Origin: Brachypterus glaber
Taxonomy: Eukaryota; Arthropoda; Insecta; Coleoptera; Kateretidae
Direction of reading: 5' to 3'
DNA length: 64,000 nucleotides
Assembly: GCA_958510825.1 (NCBI GenBank)
Contig: OY294049.1
Location: 24,566,945-24,630,944, forward strand
Made by a program: the position numbers and the translations under genes. Below are positions 55,400 to 64,000 of the stretch, one piece after another. Positions within the stretch are counted from its first letter, which is position 1. The number at the start of each line of letters is the position of its first letter. The notes beneath the pieces are model-generated. The model saw nothing but the letters and a program-made list of their open reading frames with translations. It ran no database searches and was not told where the DNA came from.

Positions 55400-56515
55400 G
55401 CCCCAACTGGAGTCATATGTTTTTTAACTAATTATGGGTCGCTGAAACCGAATCTGGCCTCAGAATATTTCTATTACCTAAGTTTTCTGAGAAAAATAAG
55501 ATAAAAATGTTAAAAAATCATTATTTTATCCCTCTTTTGTTCTAAAATCATGGGAGACAAAAATATTCCAAGTACAAATTTGGATTCGGCGACTCAATAT
55601 TAGTTAAAAAATACCCAACTTAAAACATAGAAACTTTAAATTCATAGGTAGAATAAATAGGGATATTATGAAAAAAAAATATTAAAAAAAAAAAATGGAT
55701 AATGTGACAAAACTAAGTAGGGGTGGAGGGTAAGAAGAAGGGTGCATAAGGGGACAAGCTTATCGCCACGTACTCATGCTAAAAATTGTCAAAAATAATT
55801 ACTAGGGGGTCAAAAATTAACTAAAAAAATGTTACATATTATGGTTCTTATGTAATAAAGTAACATTTTTATGATGTAGAACCATTAAAAAAACAAAAAA
55901 AAAATACACAATATTTTGTTTTATAAATTATTCTTAAATTGGCATAATTGCATGTACTAAAATTTAAAAAATAAGACGTGCTGAATTTTTTTTAAAGTCA
56001 AATTTGGATTCTGCGCCTTTAAATTGATATGAAAAATATATTTTTTGGTCTCGGAAAAAAAGTTTACACTGTGTACTTTAATTTTATATCTTTTTCATTT
56101 ATTTACTTTTTAGGAACAAACTAAGCAAAATAAAAAAATATTTGTATAAATATTTTTGTAGAGAATTTTATAATCTACAAATTAAGTTATATAAAGTTTT
56201 TAAAAAAAATTAATAGTTTTGCCACAAATGAGCAATTCAGTAAACTCTGCACTTTCATTTTTATTTTTTTTTCGCGTACTTACTCTGACAGTAGGTTCTT
56301 GACATATAGATTTTTGAATTCCTCGTATTTTTTTTAATATACACTAAAATTTTCAAAATTCTACTCTTTTTTAAAGATTTTGAAAAAAAACGTCATTATT
56401 ACCTGAACTTATATCTCAAAAATTTTAGGTGCTGGAATTTTTCCAAGGTCAGATTCGGATTCTACGCCCTCGAATTAGTAAGAAAAATTTACTTTCCGAT
56501 CGGGGCAAAAAAAAA
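55400..56515. repeat. Repeats sharing a TTTGGATTCNGCG motif
   Basis: The motif appears inverted at 55443 (CGCTGAAACCGAATCTGGCC region) and direct at 55577, 55996 and 56450, often followed by a RAATT-AGAAAAAT-like stretch. At 55420-55610 it forms an inverted pair with GTTTTTTAACTAATTATGGG. Probably nested degenerate elements. Confidence 0.5.
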
Positions 56516-56805
56516 AGTTGCGATTTGTTGCCTAGTGTTATTATACTTCCTAATGTGACGGTTACACTGACAGTTACTGTAGTAAACATAACCTATAAGA
56601 AGTATATTTGTTTGTTCTATCAAAATAAATAGCGGATAGCTTTGGACAAAGCTACAAGAATTTCCTTTTAATTTGTAAATATAAATGTTGGGATGTAAAA
56701 AACAGCTGTACATACTACATAAAAGAAAATAAGAGAATATTAGGGTAAAATCTAATAATTACCAAACGCTATAACCGTGCTAAAATCACAGTTAAAGATT
56801 GTTTG

Positions 56806-57069
56806 TTTTTTGTTTGTTTGTTTTTTAACCTCGTACTATTCTTCTTAATTAAGCATCCCCTAGGTCCAGGACTTGTGTGGGCTAGTAGTAGCGGGAACCA
56901 CCGGCTTTAATTGACTTTCGAACCAATATATCTAGGGAGTACGCCTTCGCCAAATTTCAATTATTAATTAACTGAAAAAGGCAATCGGCGCCAGTGAGGT
57001 TTGAACTCACGATCATTAGCTCAGTGTCAATGCTATATCCATGCCTTAGTCCGCTGAGCTAATTCTCCC
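56806..57069 (-). mobile_element. tRNA-derived SINE, copy 3
   Basis: Same family and orientation as the 51721 copy, with more substitutions in the tRNA head (TGCTATATCCATGCCTTAGT region), so intermediate in age. Confidence 0.92.
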
Positions 57070-57299
57070 ATTAAGATTATATCAATCGGTTCAACAACAC
57101 GTCAGCAAAGCATTCTGAATTCAAACGATAAATACCAAACCTATGACCAAAACTTTTGTAACTAAAACGAAAATGCTATAGGTTCGTCTATAAAGTTTTG
57201 CAAGCCTCGTACCTTAGCTCCCAAATCAGACTCGTCCAGCTAAACTATAACTAAATAGTTAATAGTTAACCACTTAACGCACTCTCACAAGTTAACTCG

Positions 57300-57450
57300 T
57301 TGACAGCAGGTTGGCTCTTTTCCGCTTTCCCGAATTAATTCGGGCGGACCTATATTTTATTTGCCGATCAGGTTTCAACTAAATATACTCACCCAACTGT
57401 TAGCTCGAGTTAACTCGGGTGGGCGTATTATGTCCTATTTGGGGAAAATT
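57300..57450. repeat. Repeated GAGTTAACTCG-type palindromes
   Basis: AAGTTAACTCG (57291), CCCGAATTAATTCGGG (57333) and CTCGAGTTAACTCGGGTGGG (57404) are short palindromes in a GC-richer patch. They may be arms of a degraded MITE. Confidence 0.45.
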
Positions 57451-57555
57451 AACCACGTGTCTGAAAAGAACTGGTTAAACAATATTGTTTTAGCTATAAA
57501 AGCTTAATTTTCAGGGTATAGTAGCTAAAGATAACTGATCTACTTTAATACTGTC

Positions 57556-57925
57556 GACACCCCCATCCAACAAGGATGTAACTCTAGTTAGGCCCATTTC
57601 AAGTTATACTCATAGGTAAACGCCTTGAAAAAAATACACATGGTACTACTCAGATTTCTCCACAGGCCATTTTAACCAAAAGTTTACCAAAAACACTAAA
57701 GTAAGAAATTCTAAACTTGAATATTATCAGAAACAAACATTAAATAATAAATAAATACTTATACAGTTAAATAGAGAATTTTATAAGCTTTCAAATGATG
57801 TATAACGTGGCTACCTTTTCTACTTCAAACATTTGCCCACCCTTAAATAAAAAAAAATATTTTAGAAATTTAACTGTCGTGAAAAATGACAATATATGAG
57901 TTACGGCTTTGTTGCTTGGGGGTAT
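57556..57925. mobile_element. MITE, about 370 bp, copy B
   Basis: Colinear with 13598-13982. The ends are CGACACCCCCATCCAACAAG and GGCTTTGTTGCTTGGGGGTA, and the interior shares ATACTTATACAGTTAAATAG and AATGACAATATATGAGTTAC. Confidence 0.85.
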
Positions 57926-59497
57926 TGCTGTATTAACTGTATAAAACGGTATTAACTGTATAAAAATGTACCAACCTATTGCAATTGATATGTATCTCCC
58001 CTAAAAAATCCAAACGTAATACGTGGTACACTGCACAAATTAGCATACAGTTGTAGTTTAATTAAACTTCATAAAAAAATGATACACAACGAACTGGTTG
58101 AAGTTGAAATTTAATTGATATGTAACTAAAAACGGGATAAAATTTTTGACAAAATTTACATGACATAAACTATTGCGTAAAATAAAATACCTTTTTTTTT
58201 AAATCATTTTAATTGCAGACACGCGGGTTTTACATCCCTTTTAATAAACTAGAATAAGTATGAAAAATCTGCAGATCCTATGAAACAGAAGCATTGATTT
58301 CTATAAGTTGATTAATTTTAAGAAAAGGTAGGTAGGTTTATATTTTGATAAAATGATTTCTTATGTTATTTTTATAGAAGATAAACCGTTTTTATCTTCT
58401 AATGTACTCAGATACCATAAATCATCCACAGGACATTTCTATAGGTTCTTTTAAACATTGTATTCCCAAGTAGACCATGGACAGAAAAAACCTAATCTAT
58501 AGGGGATCTTTAATCTTTTTTCAGAAAATATAAAATACATACAAGAATTTCATTATTTATCAAGCATTTTATACAATTAGTGTAAAATTCTCAACAGTAG
58601 TGTTATTAGTACAAGTAAATTTATTGACAATTTTGTTTTGTTGTGGGGTTAAAGGGGGGTTATTGGCCACGTGTAAATGAAATAGCATTCTGTAGAATGA
58701 TTGAACCTTATTTACTACAACTTAATAAATAATTTTATTAAGAAAATCTATATGAACAAACATTGTTATTCTTAAGAACTAAGAGTCTTATTTAATTTTT
58801 GCGCTTCGACGTCAAAGTGATATTTTTTCGTTAAATAGAGTTTAGAGACATTTTTTATCAACAAATATTTTCCAAGTTTTTAAAAAAATCATTTTTTAGC
58901 GTCAAATATGTGACTTCAGTCCGCTTTTTTTTTTAATATTCATGGTTTTTAAAGCCGTACGCTATCTGGTTTTAAAGTTAATATTCGACAGCTATTTGAC
59001 AGCAGACAGATGTTTTTCTCCCATCTTTGTTCTGTTAATCTACAATTGGATTCCAGTTATATTTATTGATTGATATGTATCGAAGAGGTTATATTATTGA
59101 TAGCATGACGTCAGTTTTGAAAACTTGTTACCTTAGTGAAATATTGAATGTATGACGTAGCACACGAAAATGTTTTAAATTTTTTTAGAAATCTAATGCA
59201 AAATATTGAACGCTAAAAATTGTCTTAGTTATTGGGCGTTCACTAGACGGTAACACTAGACGGTAGATGGTACACGTACAAGGTACCTATTCTTGACTTT
59301 CGGGGAGTTAAACGCCTGACAGAATGAGGCTGAGGTTGTGAACGTACTCTACTAGTTTCAACACTATGCGTCATATTCTAAGTATTGTTACTCCCCATAA
59401 GTCAAGAATATTTACTTTGGTAGCCGTCGAGCTAGGATTAAATGAATAGTCTCAATGTACCTAAAATTTTACCTCACCGGTTACGGCTTACTACTGT
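57926..59497. other. Spacer, no gene seen
   Basis: AT-rich DNA without coding evidence. A GC-richer patch at 59230-59440 (ACTAGACGGTAACACTAGAC) contains a short inverted pair, TATTCTTGACTTTCGGGGAG (59287) and CTCCCCATAAGTCAAGAATA (59391), perhaps an old TIR element of about 125 bp. Confidence 0.5.
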
Positions 59498-60032
59498 AGT
59501 CCAGTCAAATAACGAAAAATTCCTGTGTTAAATTGCAATAAATGTACACGGGCTGATATTTTAAAGGGTAGTAGAGGATAGTAACAGGACACTCCTGTTA
59601 ATTTTTCACCGGATGATTTGCCTAAGGGATGTCCGCTATCTTAAATTTTAGGGGTGAGTGCGGTTATCTCGCTAAATACATCTTACGATAAAAATGTATA
59701 TCACCAATTTTGTTAAGGAAAAAATTTCCAACAAGTTTTGTCCGAGAAATGGAAAAAACCAATTTCACCTCCAACATGGCTATTTTTAAATTAACTGGAT
59801 TGTTATTAACATATGAAAAAAAAAACATCCAAACAAAAATTGTTGAAAATTTCCTCAACAAAATTGGTTATATCCATTTTTATCGTAAGATGCATATTTA
59901 GCAACTCACCCTTAAAATTCAAGATAGCGGACACCCCTTAGGCAAATCACCCGCTGAAAAACAGGAGTGTTCTGTTACCATCCACTACTACCCTTTAAAA
60001 TTTCAGCCCATGTACATTTTTTATTTGACTGG
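59498..60032. mobile_element. Complete copy of the GACTGG-ended MITE family
   Basis: TAGTCCAGTCAAATAACGAA at the left and TTTATTTGACTGG at the right are inverted ends of two arms of about 230 bp, covering GGGTAGTAG-GGATAGTAAC and TTTACGATAAAAATG in both orientations. Relatives are at 8726-10806, 21562-21965 and 63081-63771, making this the commonest MITE in the window. Short frames here are shadows. Confidence 0.88.
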
Positions 60033-60394
60033 AATACTGTGAAATATTGCACAAATAGTTATCTTCTACCTTCTTTGTGTTTAAAAATGTCAATAATATT
60101 TATTTTTTTGCATACACACTGAATTTCTTTGGTAAAAACTTTTAAGTATCGAAAACATGATCATAAAAAAATAGCTTAGTTATTTTTAGGTAAATAACGA
60201 GACACGTTTGTGTATTATAAAAATATAGTGCATTCAAGAAGTTTTCTAAAATAATATTTACAGGCTGTGAAAAGTTTAGAAGAAAATTTATAATATATAC
60301 AACATTTTATATCACATTTTTTTTTGTTTTAAAGTTGGCTTTTTTTTGATAGATTTTACACAAAATTAAAAACAATGAATATCAGCTGATGTTG

Positions 60395-60535
60395 ATGAAT
60401 TATTACTATCCGATCTTTCGTCTCTAGTATGATGAGTATCCCTGAAATTGTCTCTAGTATTAAGAGACGAAATGCCGGATAGTAATAATTCATTAACACG
60501 GTTAAAACCCGAAACTACTAGTTCTATAAATAAAA
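60395..60535. mobile_element. Penelope 3'-terminus remnant with inverted hairpin
   Basis: GTCTCTAGTATTAAGAGACG with AAATGCCGG, CATTAACACGGTTAAAACCC and CGAAACTACTAGTTCT match the 3' end of the Penelope-like element (7501-7575). The segment is also a hairpin: GAATTATTACTATCCG (60398) is mirrored by CCGGATAGTAATAATTC (60476). The hammerhead-like core reads CTGAAAT, a departure from CUGANGA, while stem I (TATCC/GGATA) pairs better than in the full copy. Confidence 0.7.
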
Positions 60536-60839
60536 TGAATTATTTTAAATCACTCTGTATATAGATTCGCAGACACTTTGGTCCAAATCCTGTCGACTTT
60601 ACGAAAAGAGAAGGAAGATAAGTACGTAGGCCTTACGGTAAGGTGTTTGGCAAAGTAAAGCCTCAGAGTTACCGCGTTATTCTCCATTTAGAAAATTGAT
60701 TTCTTCCAAAAACAAAGACAATGGGTAAATCCATATAATACATAACCACTTGGCGAAACGTCGCACAGCTCCTTTTTTATTTAAACATTTTTTACGGTTG
60801 GAACCACCCGATTTTTTTGCATTTTTGGCTTAAGAATGA

Positions 60840-61030
60840 AACGCCGAGAAAATGTAAAAAAAGTGGGTGTTAAAAATGTCTGTCTGTCTGTATGTAAACC
60901 TTATAACTTTTGAATGGAATGTCCGATTTAAAAAATTCTTTCAGCAAACGATTCAGAACCTTTTCTGTTTGCGTCACATCAAATATGGTTAGCGTAGGGC
61001 AAGGGGGCAAAACGGACAGGAAACTATAAT
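60840..61030 (+). repeat. TCTG-core dispersed repeat, diverged
   Basis: GTCTGTCTGTCTGTATGTAA, ACTTTTGAATGGAATGTCCG and GGCAAAACGGACAGG follow the order of the TCTG-core family, though clearly diverged. Confidence 0.5.
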
Positions 61031-61240
61031 TTTTAGCGATATCTCACTTATTATTTATAGTAGGACAATTTTTTATGCATAAATGAAAATAATGTTTAAG
61101 CCCCTACAAATACATTTGTCATCATCTTTATAGAAGGACTATTTGTTTCCGAGATATAGGTATTTTAATAAATTTTGATATATTTTTACATTTTTAATTA
61201 GACATATTGTGACACTAATTAATTTCGATTAATTTTTCCT

Positions 61241-61516
61241 TTAATAAATTTCTGATAATGGTGCAGCCAGAAGAAACAATCCGATAAAGCTACAAAGAAA
61301 AAAACAAAAGGATATGGTCCACAATACAGGAAAAGTGAAGTCAATTTGATATTTTATTTTATAGACTTCCTCATTTTTTCGCTCATATAAAAAAGGTACA
61401 CCTTTCACATTTTTATTGTTTAATATTACACTTATATTGGAACCTGTAAGCCAGTTTTTAAGGTTTTGAGTAGTGTAAATTAAGTTTTTATAATGTTGGT
61501 TAAAAAAATTTGACAT
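61241..61516 (-). CDS. Unassigned frame with a C-terminal membrane segment
   Basis: A 91-codon ATG-initiated frame encodes an ordinary soluble-looking N-terminal two-thirds, then about 22 consecutive hydrophobic residues ending LFLLAAPLSEIY. I do not recognise it. Its composition is less biased than most chance frames here and it does not overlap an identified repeat, so it could be an exon of a small tail-anchored protein. There is no splice, promoter or paralogue support, and chance remains the more likely explanation. Confidence 0.15.
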   Translation of the reverse strand: MSNFFNQHYKNLIYTTQNLKNWLTGSNISVILNNKNVKGVPFLYERKNEEVYKIKYQIDFTFPVLWTISFCFFLCSFIGLFLLAAPLSEIY

Positions 61517-61610
61517 GCTAAGTCAATTTGACTTAATAATAATAACAATATTTGACATAAACCTCAGTTTTAATTGTCCAATTTAAACAAAAAAATTTGA
61601 TACAAGTGCA

Positions 61611-61830
61611 GCTACGAGAAATATTGTTGTAATTTTTAAGTAAATACTCTCACTTAATTTACGCGTTCATATACTGTTTATCTAATACTTAATTATTTTG
61701 TTTAATAAATATATGTCCTATTTACGATCTCCAAATTTAAAGTCGATATCTCAACTCAATTAAAAGTTAAGAGGGGGGTGTTACTTTTAGACCGCATTGT
61801 AGCATTACATATCTTCATGACGTTTTCTTT
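61611..61830 (+). repeat. 220-bp direct duplication, copy 1
   Basis: Identical, as far as I can compare by eye, to 63781-64000. It starts GCTACGAGAAATATTGTTGT and ends ATGACGTTTTCTTT. The second copy is cut by the window end, so the duplication may be longer. Confidence 0.95.
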
Positions 61831-63080
61831 TAATATATCTACTTTTTAACATCTGTATCTCCAGTCTATATAAAAAAACATGTTTTTGTAGAATAAGGTC
61901 AATAAAAAAATAAGTTGTGTAACATAATGATGTTTTGTCGTATTATCTCCGATAGAGGCATTTGTTTCCAGCTGAGGCGATCGGCCGATATAAGGAAACC
62001 TCGATAATGGCCGAAGGAATCTAAAAAAAAAAAACGTAGTTTTATAGATTGGAATTTTTTCTTTTGTTTCCTTTCGTGGCAAACTATTCTCTTAGGTGGA
62101 GATTAGTCGGTCTAGATCGTTTTTCAATATTAGTCAGAAGACACTTTATTTATCACTTATTTTTTGTCGCTAATGGGTGATTCCAGCGTAACTTACGTAA
62201 CATTGAAAAAACGATCTGATTGGGGCAAAAATAGTTTTTCCGCATTTAACTATTGATTTTTTTTTCACTGAACGGTTGTACTTATAATTTTGTCTATTTC
62301 ACTCTTTTAATTTATCAAAATAAGTAACTATTCAACAAGAATAGATAAAAATGAAAGTATTTACTTTTGTATAGAATATGCTCTTTAAAAGATATTAACA
62401 AAAAAGTAGTCCGTACTCCCTAAAACACTGAGTGTAAAATTTTAAACTCGCTTTACTCTTAAACTGGTATTTTCCACACTCACAATAGTGTAAATATAAT
62501 TTTTGCAGAAGGTTAAAAAAAAATGGTAAACTTACCATACATCCATTTTTTTAAACAAGTTTCAGTGTAAAATTTACCGTTCAGAGTGCAAAATTTACAC
62601 CCAGAAACTCATTTTTACCATTGTATTATGGTATGGTGTGAATTACGAGTGCAAATATCATTCACAAGAGTGTAAAAATTCACGCTCGGTTTTTTTACTA
62701 CTCGTGAAATATTTTTTACTACCATGCCAATTTTAACTGTGTGACTGACGTAACAAATTTTAACCTAAGTTTCTGCATGAAATGCGAATTGGAATTTTTT
62801 TAAAACACTAATCCATCATGACTGAACCAAATTAAATAATCCATCATAACATGGTTAAAGCGAAACTAAACAATAACTAGGTGAAAACACACAAAAAAGT
62901 CCGTAACTGAGGTAACATCGTTTTTGAAACTGATGCACGATTATTGTTTTGGCGCTAAACAACAGGTTTAAAATATTTAAATGTTTAATATATTATTTAC
63001 TTTAAAACTTTAAGTTGTACATCATATAATGCAGTGGCGGCCCTGTTTATTTTTAAAAGAACAAATGTATAAAATAGATA
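61831..63080. other. Spacer, no gene seen
   Basis: AT-rich. TTTTTACTACTCGTGAAATA and several TTTACAC/GTGTAAA pairs (62420-62740) form loose inverted repeats, likely a degenerate element of about 300 bp. A 78-codon minus frame at 61846-62082 is not credible. Confidence 0.5.
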
Positions 63081-63771
63081 TAGTCCAGTCAAATAACGAG
63101 AAATTCCTATGTTAAATTGCAATAAATGTACACGGGTTGATATTTTAAAGGGTAGTAGTGGATAGTAACAGAACATTCCTGTTAGTTTTCACCGGATGAT
63201 TTGCGTAAGGGATATCCGCTATCTTAAATTTTAGGGGGGAGTGCGGTCATCTCGCTCAATATCCATCTTAGGAAAAAAATGCATATAACCAATTTTGTTA
63301 AGAAAAAAATTTCCAACAATTTTTGTTTTAATATTTTTTTTAATATATTAATAACAATCGAGTTATAATTATTCAAAAATTGCCATGTTGGGGGTGAATT
63401 GGTTTTTTAAATTTTTTAGCCAAATTATTCATCGTTGGATGCTTATGAGAAAATTTGTAAAATTCTCTATAATTTAAATATATTATGCATTTTCATAAGT
63501 ATTTTGTTACGGTTACAGTTGAAAGTCGAGTTGTCCGTCTGTACCGTACCAAAGTACCTATGAAAAATAATAATGTATGAAAATTATAGAGAATTCCAAG
63601 AGCTACAAGTTTTGCTTTAAACAACTTTTATCGTCTGATGAATAATTTGGCCGAAAAATGGAAAAAAACTATTTCACCTCCAACATGGCTATTTTTAAAT
63701 TAACTCGATTTTATTTTTATTAATTATCCAAACAAAAATTGTTGGAAATTTCATCCTTAACAAAATTGGTT
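63081..63771. mobile_element. GACTGG-family MITE, truncated at right
   Basis: TAGTCCAGTCAAATAACGAG at the left and colinear arms as in 59498-60032. The right arm stops after CTTAACAAAATTGGTTT, just before the 220-bp duplication begins at 63781. Confidence 0.82.
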
Positions 63772-63780
63772 TGGACTTTG

Positions 63781-64000
63781 GCTACGAGAAATATTGTTGT
63801 AATTTTTAAGTAAATACTCTCACTTAATTTACGCGTTCATATACTGTTTATCTAATACTTAATTATTTTGTTTAATAAATATATGTCCTATTTACGATCT
63901 CCAAATTTAAAGTCGATATCTCAACTCAATTAAAAGTTAAGAGGGGGGTGTTACTTTTAGACCGCATTGTAGCATTACATATCTTCATGACGTTTTCTTT
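63781..64000 (+). repeat. 220-bp direct duplication, copy 2 (window end)
   Basis: Second copy of 61611-61830, offset 2170 bp, continuing past the window. The junction with the truncated MITE at 63771 may be a rearrangement breakpoint or an assembly join. Confidence 0.95.

Overview
The window is AT-rich, intron-containing eukaryotic DNA, most likely from an insect. The evidence is its transposon community (a Penelope-like retroelement, a Tc1 transposon, piggyBac and hAT derivatives, two kinds of LINE remnant, a tRNA-derived SINE, many short inverted-repeat elements) and a small secreted-peptide gene family of insect type. A beetle is possible, but the order cannot be fixed from sequence alone. 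There is one 200-N scaffold gap (22769-22968).

Host genes. The only convincing host genes are two tandem, same-strand genes for short secreted cationic peptides. Gene 1 has a signal-peptide exon at 2833-2914, a 39-nt mini-exon at 7742-7780 and a terminal exon at 8535-8644. Gene 2 has exons at 11129-11204 and 14445-14548. All exon junctions are phase 1, all donors read A|GTAAG, and each terminal exon encodes a C-x10-C mature peptide ending in a Lys/Arg tail. The pattern resembles the two-cysteine secapin-type peptides of insects. Their exons are short, and neither gene is visible as one open reading frame.

Mobile DNA. The introns of both genes are packed with transposons. Gene 1 intron 1 holds a foldback element (2950-3935), a palindromic MITE (4795-4926) and a nearly complete Penelope-like element with an RT, a frameshifted GIY-YIG domain, a 12-bp target duplication and a hammerhead-like 3' motif (5253-7580). 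Gene 1 intron 2 holds a microsatellite and a MITE ending 16 bp before the last exon. Gene 2's intron holds two foldbacks, a SINE and another MITE. Downstream are an apparently intact Tc1 element with about 700-bp terminal inverted repeats (15428-19065), a hAT-type foldback with an 8-bp target duplication (19436-20897), a 2.9-kb foldback with about 1-kb arms (34539-37393), a 1.64-kb TIR element (38588-40227), a piggyBac remnant (about 40655-41397), an RNase H-bearing LINE remnant (about 45150-45760, minus), a 121-bp tandem repeat (48840-49200), three SINE copies (47977, 51721, 56806) and an RT-LINE 3' end (53860-54900). A Penelope terminus remnant lies at 60395-60535. The last 220 bases repeat 61611-61830 exactly.

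Most other short open frames fall inside repeats or low-complexity DNA and are not credible genes. The layout is a host gene pair expanded by transposon insertion, followed by about 49 kb of nested mobile DNA with no recognisable host exon.
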